Source of the DNA: Clostridiales bacterium
GTDB taxonomy: Bacteria > Bacillota > Clostridia > Lachnospirales > Lachnospiraceae
Length of the DNA: 5,225 nt
Reading direction: 5' to 3'
NCBI GenBank assembly: GCA_021203285.1
Contig: JAJQBM010000112.1
Location: 1-5,225 of the forward strand
The notes beneath the pieces are model-generated. The model searched no databases. It saw only the letters and a list, made by a program, of their open reading frames with translations, and was not told the DNA's origin. The first letter of the stretch is position 1, and every line of letters begins with the position of its first letter. A program made the translations under genes and the position numbers. Below, piece by piece: positions 1 through 5,225 of the stretch.

Positions 1-1238
1 TAATAGTACCATGCGGTCAGGGGAAGCAAAAACAATTGGAGAAAAGCACCGGACCATAGTTTCCCCAGCCCTTTTTGCGCCATTGATCGCCAACGTCCAA
101 CTTCCCCATCCGTACGCAGACCCTGTATCTCATCTCCCGCTCCAACACCAATTTTTCTCTTTTCTTCCATCCTCTCCTGCCGTTTCTGCGTCACGGCGGA
201 GGAGAGGACGATGGCTGCCATCGCCAAAAAAGAAAACTGAAAGCCGCTCTGATACAAGCTCATCGGATTGCAGATCAACAGGAGAAGCGCTGCCATGGCC
301 AGCGCGTTTGCCGCATCGTAAGTACGCCCCAGAACCTCGGCGCCCATGATAAGGAGATACATGATCAACGCACGGCATGACGCCACACCCATACCGCTCA
401 TAACCACAAAACAGATCACCACCGTGCTTCCGACTCCCGCCGCTGCCGGATACGGGCAGCGCAGCCTGCGCAAAAAACGAAACACACCCATGCCGAGTAT
501 TGAAATGTGCAGGCCGGAGATGGCAAGAATATGGGAAATCCCGGCAGATTGGTAGAGCTCCTTCACCTCCTGATCCATCAATCCCTTGTTACCGGCCACC
601 AGTGTTGCGAGCACCCCGGCATCCCGCTCATTTAATGCTCCGACAAAAACAGCGGACAGATTCTTTTTGAATTGGTAGAGGGTTTCCCTGAGGCAGACCC
701 TCCGGCTTTTCTGAAGCGTGATTTCATCCGCATACACGCGGAAAGAAATATCCTGACAGCGGTAATACTCTGCGGAATCGAAATTCCCATCGTTCGCCGC
801 AGATGGAAACGCCTCTACATCCCCATACACAGTCACATAAGAACCGATCGGGATTTCGTCTGAATCAGAGTAAACCAGAACTTTTTTATAAGATTTCGTC
901 CTGAGATAATACAGATAATTGTTCGACTTAATTTCTTTTTTATATACGGTGCCGGTCAGCTCCGTCCCTGACCCGAACTCTGCGGCATTTTGTATCCGTT
1001 CATAATTCAGATCCTGTCCCATGCAGAGCAGAAACGCCGTTACCCCAAATCCGGCCGCCACCAAACCGGCCGCCGCGGTCTCCCGCTTTCTTCTGCTGCT
1101 TTTCAGAATCCAAAAGACAGATGCGCTGAGAACAGCCAGCAATGCCGGCCACACATCCTCTTTTCGGCAGTAAAGGATGATTCCGAAAAGGAATGCCAGA
1201 GCAAACAGGCACAGATGACGCCTATTCTCCAGTGTCAA
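1..1238 (-). CDS. comEC: ComEC/Rec2 family DNA-uptake channel, N-terminal part (runs off left edge)
   Basis: ComEC forms the inner-membrane channel that carries single-stranded DNA into the cytoplasm during transformation. The frame is open without a stop from TTG at 1236-1238 to the window edge, giving 412 residues. Two N-terminal membrane segments lie at about 9-23 and 30-45, with another hydrophobic stretch at 56-73. An OB-fold-like extracytoplasmic domain (DUF4131 type) follows at about 88-172 and includes the family hallmark GNFDSAEYYRCQDI (151-164). The Competence domain starts near 195 with the diagnostic GISHILAISGLH (233-244), then SCRALIMYLL, the D/NAL motif near 308-313, NP at 324-325 and SGFQFSFLA at 331-339. 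The window ends in a further membrane segment, LFLLPLTAW. The metallo-beta-lactamase-like C-terminal domain of many ComEC proteins would lie outside. The TTG start is chosen because a perfect AAGGAGG lies 6 nt upstream; the first in-frame ATG is only at residue 73, after the membrane segments. It overlaps the GerM gene by 17 bp, suggesting translational coupling. Family call is very secure; whether the cell is naturally competent is unknown. Confidence 0.95.
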   Translation of the reverse strand, partial: MTLENRRHLCLFALAFLFGIILYCRKEDVWPALLAVLSASVFWILKSSRRKRETAAAGLVAAGFGVTAFLLCMGQDLNYERIQNAAEFGSGTELTGTVYKKEIKSNNYLYYLRTKSYKKVLVYSDSDEIPIGSYVTVYGDVEAFPSAANDGNFDSAEYYRCQDISFRVYADEITLQKSRRVCLRETLYQFKKNLSAVFVGALNERDAGVLATLVAGNKGLMDQEVKELYQSAGISHILAISGLHISILGMGVFRFLRRLRCPYPAAAGVGSTVVICFVVMSGMGVASCRALIMYLLIMGAEVLGRTYDAANALAMAALLLLICNPMSLYQSGFQFSFLAMAAIVLSSAVTQKRQERMEEKRKIGVGAGDEIQGLRTDGEVGRWRSMAQKGLGKLWSGAFLQLFLLPLTAWYY

Positions 1239-2232
1239 GCAGACCCTCCTTCTCTGACTGTTCCTCCTGATCTACTTCCACATCCTCTCCCCCTTCCGTG
1301 ACAAGATCCAAATTTGCGGTATAAACTTCCTGCAGAGACAGATCCTGCCGGTAGACCAGATTGGTCTCGCCGTTTACCGCGATCTGTACCGTGTCCACGA
1401 TGGAAAGCTCCGACAGGGAGTTGACGATGGAATAGATAACTACCGACTCCTGTATATCGTAATTCTGCGTCAGAAATGCCTCATCAAGGTTTACGATGCA
1501 GGCGCCGTCCAGTGTGGATACAATGATGAGCTCCGTCCCCTCCGGAATCGCAGACTGCGCGTTCTCGGAGACGGGTCCCTTCAAAAGCTGTTCCATCACC
1601 AGCTTTTCCGTGGAAATATTGCTGGAGTAGTAGTAAACATGCTGTGTCTCGCTGACAAGATTCGTCCCGTCCAGAGAGGCAAAATATAAAGTCAGATCTG
1701 CCACCTGAATGTCATTGAGTTCCTCCCCCGGGTTGTCCACAAAAGAATCCCGCGTCATGACGCCGACCACATTTCCATTTGCATCCGTCAGCGGCTCACT
1801 CCCTATATAAAAACAAACCTCGTCAATCTCCTCAATCTGCAGCATGGTCTCTGCAACGGCCTCCCGGCAGAGCGCCTCCTGTACAACATCCATTTCCCGA
1901 TAGGCTTCGTTAAAATAGAGTGTCAGTCTGTTCTCACTGTATTCATACTGTTGGAGCTCAACCCCGATCGGGTACAGGCACTGGTAATCCACACGGTCTG
2001 TCCCCTCCTCAATCAGAGCCAGAAATTCCGCGATCATCGCCTCTGTGTCCGTCGGATCCGTCTCCGGCTCATACTCCATCAGTTCCAACCCTGTCACATC
2101 CTGATTGATATAGTAAATATAGTAATCTGTCTCTGCCGTTTTCTCTTTCCAGCATCCCGCTGCCGCAAGCAGAACGGACATGGCAAAGGCGAGAGCAATC
2201 AGCAGAAATCCTCGCTTTCTTTTCCCTCTCAA
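1222..2232 (-). CDS. Lipoprotein with two GerM domains
   Basis: Predicted membrane-anchored lipoprotein of 336 residues. The N-terminus MRGKRKRGF is strongly basic, followed by a hydrophobic core and the lipobox LAAAGC, so Cys27 would be the lipidated residue and the mature protein would sit outside the membrane. Two GerM-like domains follow, at about 36-160 and 178-306. Both carry the GerM pattern of a Y/F-rich beta strand (YYIYYIN; LTLYFAS), a helix (second copy EKLVMEQLLKGP), an 'IPEGTEL'-like turn and an LTLYFNEAY or CIVNLDEAF strand. The C-terminal tail (about 312-336) is very acidic and probably disordered. GerM domains occur in spore-germination proteins and in LpqB, the lipoprotein partner of the MtrB kinase; the domain's biochemical activity is not settled. 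The preferred start is TTG at 2230-2232, which has a perfect AAGGAGG 8 nt upstream and gives a compact signal peptide. The open frame extends 12 codons further to TTG 2268, but no Shine-Dalgarno precedes that one. Its position directly after the kinase suggests a shared envelope-sensing role (inference). Confidence 0.88.
   Translation of the reverse strand: MRGKRKRGFLLIALAFAMSVLLAAAGCWKEKTAETDYYIYYINQDVTGLELMEYEPETDPTDTEAMIAEFLALIEEGTDRVDYQCLYPIGVELQQYEYSENRLTLYFNEAYREMDVVQEALCREAVAETMLQIEEIDEVCFYIGSEPLTDANGNVVGVMTRDSFVDNPGEELNDIQVADLTLYFASLDGTNLVSETQHVYYYSSNISTEKLVMEQLLKGPVSENAQSAIPEGTELIIVSTLDGACIVNLDEAFLTQNYDIQESVVIYSIVNSLSELSIVDTVQIAVNGETNLVYRQDLSLQEVYTANLDLVTEGGEDVEVDQEEQSEKEGLLDTGE
1245..1251 (-). 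promoter_or_regulatory. Ribosome binding site of comEC
   Basis: On the minus strand this reads AAGGAGG, a perfect Shine-Dalgarno match, 6 nt before the TTG at 1236-1238. It lies inside the last codons of the upstream GerM gene and fixes the comEC start. Confidence 0.85.
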
Positions 2233-2240
2233 TCTGAGAT

Positions 2241-2247
2241 CCTCCTT
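2241..2247 (-). promoter_or_regulatory. Ribosome binding site of the GerM lipoprotein gene
   Basis: Minus-strand AAGGAGG, 8 nt before the TTG at 2230-2232. It lies downstream of the kinase stop codon (2261-2263) and downstream of the alternative start at 2268, so it supports the shorter protein. Confidence 0.8.
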
Positions 2248-2260
2248 CGAGAAAATAAAG

Positions 2261-3682
2261 TTACTCAATATAATTCAATGGAATGCAGACGGTAAATGTC
2301 GTCCCCTCATCCGACACACTCTCCACACGGATCGTTCCCCGGTGCAGAATCACCGCGCTCTTTGTGATGGCAAGCCCCAGCCCGATCCCGTCGATCTCAT
2401 TGGAGTGGGATTTGTCCACGCGGTAAAACCGCTCGAAAATCTGATCCTGAGACTCCTCCGGGATACCGATGCCGTTGTCCTGCACCGCAACATAAAAATA
2501 CTGATGATCCGCGTTGAGGGACACATGTACCCATCCCTCCGGACGGTTGTATTTGATCGCGTTCTCGATCAGGTTTGACAATGCCAGCGTCAGCATAACC
2601 TCATCAATATCGGCTGTGACCGGCCGGAAGCTCTCCAGCACCAGATCCACATTTTTCTTGCGGGCAATCGGCCGCAGCCTTTTCATGATCAGTTCCAGCA
2701 GATCATTGATATTCGTCGGCACGATATTGACATCCGGGGAAGTCCGATCCATCTTCACCAACGACAACAGATCGTTGATGATCTGGTTTTCCCGATCGAT
2801 CTCCGCCCCGATATCCGTCATAAACTCCCGGTAGACCTCCACCGGAACCTCCTCCTGCATGATCAGGGAGTCCGCCAGAACCTTCATGGAGGCAAGCGGC
2901 GTCTTCAGCTCATGCGAGACATTCGACACAAACTCCTGGCGGGACTGGTTCACCGTCTGAATCCGCCCCAGCATCTCATCACATGCCGCGGAGATCATCG
3001 CAGTCTCAGAATAAGTATCAACCCTCTTAAAGTCACGCTCATACCCGTCCTGCACACTGCGAATGGACTGTGCCAACCGCTTCAGCGGCTTTGCCATTTG
3101 TGTTGTGACCAGCAAGGCCACCACGATGATTGCGACATCCAGCAGCAAAGTAATCAGCCAGAACCACTGCCGCATATACTTGAGATTTAACTCAATACTG
3201 TCCGTGGAGACACTGACCACCATCACGCCGATGGTTTCCAGAGAATCTGTATTTACAATCGGAATGGTCACCTCAATGTAATGATATTTATCGTCATATG
3301 TGTGCGTAGTCTCTCCCTGATACGCGATGATCACATCCTGCGTCAGAATTAGCTTTCCCTCATCCATGTTGTAGGTGTCGTCCACAATCCGGAACGTGTT
3401 ATCCGTGAGGATAATCCGCCCATCATAGATTGTAGACATCTGATCAAGCTGCACGGAAATTGAATCGAACTCCAGCGTCGTCAGATAATCGCTGGCCGCA
3501 ATCTGCGTCGCAAGAAGCTTCGCCTGACTAGTAATCTCCGTGTCGCGAACGGATACCGCCCGGTTTTCATAGATCGACAAAAGACCCACCCTCAGCACAA
3601 AGCCGGGGGCGATTCCAAATATCAGTATTATAAGCAGAATACGAAATCTGAGACTTTTTAGTATATCCACAATCCTTTTCAA
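2261..3682 (-). CDS. Membrane sensor histidine kinase (HAMP, HisKA, HATPase_c)
   Basis: Sensor kinase of a two-component system, 473 residues, that should autophosphorylate and pass phosphate to the response regulator encoded just upstream. Order: membrane segment 1 at about 12-34; an extracytoplasmic sensor loop of about 135 residues (roughly 36-170) with a PDC/Cache-like look (GRIILTDNTFRIVDD and a strand pattern ending IGVMVVSVSTDSI); membrane segment 2 at about 172-194; HAMP linker at about 195-248. The H box is FVSNVSHELKTP with phospho-acceptor His257. The N box is NLIENAIKYN (370-379), the G1 box DNGIGIP (402-408), the F box FERFYRVDKSH (416-426) and the G2 box GIGLGLAI (432-439). All catalytic motifs are present, so it should be active. 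It starts at TTG 3680-3682 with GAGGG 7 nt upstream; an in-frame stop (TAA, 3698-3700) lies just before, and no ATG occurs before the first membrane segment. Architecture resembles WalK/PhoR/MtrB-type kinases; the signal sensed cannot be read from sequence. Confidence 0.95.
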   Translation of the reverse strand: MKRIVDILKSLRFRILLIILIFGIAPGFVLRVGLLSIYENRAVSVRDTEITSQAKLLATQIAASDYLTTLEFDSISVQLDQMSTIYDGRIILTDNTFRIVDDTYNMDEGKLILTQDVIIAYQGETTHTYDDKYHYIEVTIPIVNTDSLETIGVMVVSVSTDSIELNLKYMRQWFWLITLLLDVAIIVVALLVTTQMAKPLKRLAQSIRSVQDGYERDFKRVDTYSETAMISAACDEMLGRIQTVNQSRQEFVSNVSHELKTPLASMKVLADSLIMQEEVPVEVYREFMTDIGAEIDRENQIINDLLSLVKMDRTSPDVNIVPTNINDLLELIMKRLRPIARKKNVDLVLESFRPVTADIDEVMLTLALSNLIENAIKYNRPEGWVHVSLNADHQYFYVAVQDNGIGIPEESQDQIFERFYRVDKSHSNEIDGIGLGLAITKSAVILHRGTIRVESVSDEGTTFTVCIPLNYIE

Positions 3683-3689
3683 GCCAATT

Positions 3690-3694
3690 CCCTC
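3690..3694 (-). promoter_or_regulatory. Ribosome binding site of the histidine kinase gene
   Basis: Minus-strand GAGGG, 7 nt before TTG 3680-3682 and touching the stop codon of the response regulator (TAG, 3694-3696). It is weaker than the AAGGAGG sites of the two following genes, and with a TTG start it may keep kinase output below that of the regulator (inference). Confidence 0.6.
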
Positions 3695-4386
3695 TATTTA
3701 TCCGAATGATAAAAATATCCGACGCCCCACTTCGTGTGAATGTACCTCGGCTCGCTCGGATTGACCTCCACCTTCTCGCGAAGGCGGCGCACATGGACAT
3801 CAACCGTCCGAAAATCACCCGGATACTCATAACCCCAGACGAGATTCAGGAGCCGCTCGCGGCTGTATACCTTATTGGGTGTCTTTACCAGAAGCTCCAT
3901 CAGGTCAAACTCCTTCGCAGTCAGCTTAACCTCTTTTCCCTGAATAAACAGGCGCCGGCTGTCACAGTCAAGCTTCAAATCGCCGTCGATGATGAGATTC
4001 GGATTCTGGATCTCATGCGAGCGCGCAGTCCGGCGCATGATCGCCTTGATCCGCGCTTTTACTTCAAGAATATTAAACGGCTTGGTGATGTAATCGTCCG
4101 CACCGTACTCCAATCCCAGAATCTTATCCATATCCTCACCCTTTGCGGTGAGCATGACGATGGGGACATCCGAGAACTCCCGGATCGTCTGACAGACCTC
4201 CAACCCGTCCATCTTTGGAAGCATGATGTCCAACAGAATGATGTCGTACTCCTTGTTCCGCGCCATCTCCAATGCTTCTTCCCCATCATAGGCACAGTCC
4301 ACTTCCATACCATCCCGAATCAGGCTAAAGCGAATTCCCTTTACAATCAATTTCTCATCGTCTACGACCAGCACCTGTTTTGCCAT
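3694..4386 (-). CDS. OmpR/PhoB-family response regulator
   Basis: DNA-binding response regulator of 230 residues, the normal length for the family. The receiver domain occupies about 1-120, with the acidic pair Asp9/Asp10, phospho-acceptor Asp53 in LLDIMLP, Thr80 in VMLTAKG and Lys102 in the TKPF motif, so all switch residues are present. The winged-helix Trans_reg_C domain runs from about 130 to 228. It includes VKLTAKEFDLMELL, the RERLLNLVWGYEYPGDFRTVDVHV region with recognition helix, and the terminal wing IHTKWGVGYFY. Phosphorylation by the kinase encoded 11 bp downstream should promote dimerisation and DNA binding. The sequence resembles WalR/PhoP/MtrA-like regulators, but paralogue assignment inside this family is unsafe by eye, so no symbol is given. 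It starts at ATG 4384-4386 behind a purine-rich GGGGAGGAGAGGAG tract that lies between the comEA stop and this start. Targets are unknown; its own operon is one candidate. Confidence 0.96.
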   Translation of the reverse strand: MAKQVLVVDDEKLIVKGIRFSLIRDGMEVDCAYDGEEALEMARNKEYDIILLDIMLPKMDGLEVCQTIREFSDVPIVMLTAKGEDMDKILGLEYGADDYITKPFNILEVKARIKAIMRRTARSHEIQNPNLIIDGDLKLDCDSRRLFIQGKEVKLTAKEFDLMELLVKTPNKVYSRERLLNLVWGYEYPGDFRTVDVHVRRLREKVEVNPSEPRYIHTKWGVGYFYHSDK

Positions 4387-4390
4387 GCGG

Positions 4391-4404
4391 CTCCTCTCCT
4401 CCCC
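4391..4404 (-). promoter_or_regulatory. Ribosome binding region of the response regulator gene
   Basis: The minus strand reads GGGGAGGAGAGGAG, two overlapping Shine-Dalgarno-like cores, ending 4 nt before ATG 4384-4386. The upstream AGGAG core (4396-4400) has the better 9-nt spacing. It fills almost the whole gap after the comEA stop. Confidence 0.65.
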
Positions 4405-4998
4405 TCAGATTGTTATCTCATCCTTTATCCTGTCATAGGTAGCCTGTGCGATCCCGCTCACCTGCATGATCTCCTCCACGCTCTGAAAAGCGCCGTGCTC
4501 ATCCCGGTAGGCAACGATTGCGGCTGCTTTCGCATCCCCGATTCCGCTGAGCGAAGTCAGCTCGGCTACGGACGCTGTGTTGATATTCACCCTGCCGTCA
4601 TCCGGCGATGCAGAAATCTCCGTCTCAGCCGTCCCGACCTCCTCCGCCGCCTCATCGACTGTCGGAATGTAAATCATTTCACCATCCTCAACAGTCTGCG
4701 CCAGATTGACACTGCGCGCATCCGCGTCCTGTGTCAAACCGCCCGCCATCTCCACCAGCCGATAGATACGGTCCGCGCTCGAAAGCTCATAAACTCCGGG
4801 AGCTTCAACCGCTCCGCAGATATAGACGCAGACTGTATCTGCGCCCTCCGTCTCCAAATCCGCCTCTGTCTCCTCGTCCGCAGAAACTTCCTCCTGTACA
4901 GAGATGTCCTGCTTCAGTATGACATCCGGATCCGCGGTCCCGCAGCCATGAAAAATAAGAAACGCCGCACAAGCCATATATACGATTCCACGTTTCAT
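4405..4998 (-). CDS. comEA: ComEA-like DNA-binding protein (SLBB + helix-hairpin-helix), predicted lipoprotein
   Basis: ComEA proteins bind incoming double-stranded DNA at the outer face of the membrane and hand it to the ComEC channel. This one has 197 residues. After a short basic N-terminus comes a hydrophobic segment ending LIFHGC, which could be a lipobox with Cys19; a plain membrane anchor is the alternative. An acidic linker (about 31-54) precedes an SLBB domain at about 55-113 (VCVYICGAVEAPGVYEL, then ADRIYRLVEMAGGLTQDAD and IYIPT). A second acidic linker (114-135) leads to the C-terminal ComEA helix-hairpin-helix module (137-197), with VNINTASVAELTSLSGIG, AAAIVAYR, the FQSVEEIMQVSGIA second hairpin and a closing helix. 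The start chosen is ATG 4996-4998, with GGAGGAG 9 nt upstream. The frame extends to TTG 5022, but nothing like a Shine-Dalgarno precedes that, and ATG 5007 abuts the GGAGGAG. It is the first gene of the operon, directly behind the promoter. Confidence 0.93.
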   Translation of the reverse strand: MKRGIVYMACAAFLIFHGCGTADPDVILKQDISVQEEVSADEETEADLETEGADTVCVYICGAVEAPGVYELSSADRIYRLVEMAGGLTQDADARSVNLAQTVEDGEMIYIPTVDEAAEEVGTAETEISASPDDGRVNINTASVAELTSLSGIGDAKAAAIVAYRDEHGAFQSVEEIMQVSGIAQATYDRIKDEITI

Positions 4999-5007
4999 CC
5001 GATGCAT

Positions 5008-5014
5008 CTCCTCC
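5008..5014 (-). promoter_or_regulatory. Ribosome binding site of comEA
   Basis: Minus-strand GGAGGAG, 9 nt before ATG 4996-4998. It would lie inside the coding region if the TTG at 5022 were used, so it favours the shorter protein. Confidence 0.75.
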
Positions 5015-5022
5015 ACATCCAA

Positions 5023-5048
5023 ATGTAAAGCGTTTCTATGCTTTACAT
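5023..5048. repeat. Perfect 9-bp inverted repeat at the comEA operon start, candidate operator
   Basis: ATGTAAAGC (5023-5031) and GCTTTACAT (5040-5048) are perfect inverted copies separated by 8 bp. The element begins 2 bp after the predicted -10 box, so it covers the expected transcription start (around 5044) and lies upstream of the ribosome binding site. A dimeric repressor bound here would block initiation. In the transcript it could also fold into a 9-bp stem with an 8-nt loop. It is a poor terminator: the stem has only three G-C pairs and is followed by just TTGG. The binding protein is unknown. Confidence 0.6.
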
Positions 5049-5050
5049 CA

Positions 5051-5078
5051 ATTTTAACATTCTCAAAAAATATTACAA
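5051..5078 (-). promoter_or_regulatory. Sigma-A-type promoter for the comEA operon
   Basis: On the minus strand a -35 box TTGTAA (5073-5078) is followed after 16 bp by -10 box TAAAAT (5051-5056). The -10 is preceded by TG one base upstream (TGTTAAAAT, 5051-5059), an extended -10. AT-rich sequence continues upstream and may act as an UP element. The predicted start is near 5044. It is the only plausible promoter seen in the gaps between the genes of the window. Confidence 0.65.
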
Positions 5079-5094
5079 CCCTATTAATAAAATT

Positions 5095-5225
5095 TTAAAG
5101 AATCCTTTTTCGTCTATGTCTCACAAGACACACAGACACTACGGCTGCCGCCGACAGCACCAGAGCCAGAGCTGCCGCCGCTGCCTGACTTCCCGCGGCT
5201 TCACCGGTATCCGGAAGGGTAAAGG
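5095..5225 (-). CDS. LPXTG cell-wall-anchored surface protein, C-terminal end only (runs off right edge)
   Basis: The last 42 codons of a gene entering from the right edge, ending in TAA at 5095-5097. The peptide shows a complete sortase sorting signal: LPDTG motif, a spacer (EAAGSQ), an Ala/Leu/Val-rich membrane helix of about 21 residues, then a basic tail RHRRKRIL. Sortase A-type enzymes cut between Thr and Gly of such motifs and join the protein to peptidoglycan. The function of the protein lies upstream, outside the window. The stop codon lies only 16 bp before the -35 box of the comEA promoter, and no hairpin terminator is seen between them. Confidence 0.88.
   Translation of the reverse strand, partial: FTLPDTGEAAGSQAAAAALALVLSAAAVVSVCLVRHRRKRIL

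Noticed and set aside
130..378. Short minus-strand frame of 82 codons in a different phase inside comEC
   Set aside because: It overlaps the conserved Competence domain in another frame, begins inside a comEC codon with no ribosome binding site, and has no family likeness.
2366..2389. Kinase G2 box reads GIGLGLAI instead of the commoner GTGLGLAI
   Set aside because: The glycines are intact and Ile at this position is a tolerated variation in the family, so it is not evidence of an inactive kinase.
3706..5028. A 440-codon open frame on the plus strand opposite the response regulator and comEA
   Set aside because: It lies antisense to two genes with unmistakable family motifs, has no recognisable domain, and its translation looks like the complement of the real codons (rich in Leu, Arg, His, Ile). 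It is a shadow frame.
5024..5038. Possible CcpA cre-like site (AAAGCGTTT core) near the comEA start
   Set aside because: Only the centre resembles the cre palindrome; the flanking TG and CA positions do not align. The perfect 9-bp inverted repeat around it explains the sequence better.
5023..5048. Inverted repeat read as an intrinsic terminator of the upstream LPXTG gene
   Set aside because: The stem has only three G-C pairs, the loop is 8 nt, and the tract after it (TTGG) is not a T-run. It also lies downstream of a good promoter for comEA, where a terminator would block the operon.
5095..5106. AGGATTC resembling the -35 part of a sigma-H promoter, which would be attractive for com genes
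   Set aside because: No GAAT-type -10 lies at the needed distance; the nearest GAAT is about 40 nt away, and the AGGATTC is part of the surface-protein coding end.

Overview
The window most likely comes from a low-to-mid GC Bacillota genome of the class Clostridia, probably Lachnospiraceae-like. This is inferred from four things: perfect AAGGAGG ribosome binding sites combined with TTG starts, a sortase LPXTG anchor, GerM-domain lipoproteins, and com genes resembling those of gut Clostridia. No rRNA or other phylogenetic marker is present, so genus and species cannot be called.

Everything real is on the minus strand, so the transcribed order runs from the right end of the window to the left. 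At the right edge (5095-5225) is the last 42 codons of a cell-wall-anchored surface protein with an LPDTG sortase signal. A short AT-rich intergenic region follows (about 4999-5094). It carries a good sigma-A-type promoter (-35 TTGTAA, extended -10 TGTTAAAAT) and a perfect 9-bp inverted repeat lying over the predicted transcription start. This region drives a tightly packed run of five genes: a ComEA-like DNA-binding lipoprotein (4405-4998), an OmpR/PhoB-family response regulator (3694-4386), a HAMP-containing sensor histidine kinase (2261-3682), a lipoprotein with two GerM domains (1222-2232), and the N-terminal part of the ComEC/Rec2 DNA channel (1238 to beyond position 1). Gaps are 18, 11 and 28 bp, and the last pair overlaps by 17 bp, so the set is almost certainly one operon continuing off the left edge. 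I see no terminator, mobile element, RNA gene or CRISPR array.

Two genes at the ends (comEA and comEC) belong to the DNA-uptake machinery: ComEA binds incoming double-stranded DNA outside the membrane and ComEC passes a single strand into the cytoplasm. Between them sits a complete envelope-sensing module. The order regulator, kinase, GerM lipoprotein matches that of the actinobacterial mtrA-mtrB-lpqB cluster, in which the GerM-domain lipoprotein modulates the kinase. The suggestion that this lipoprotein tunes this kinase, or that the system regulates DNA uptake or envelope state, is inference from layout.

Three of the five operon genes (kinase, GerM lipoprotein, comEC) start at TTG, and the starts of the GerM protein and ComEA are placed downstream of the longest open frame because of Shine-Dalgarno position. 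The longest stretch without a gene is under 100 bp.
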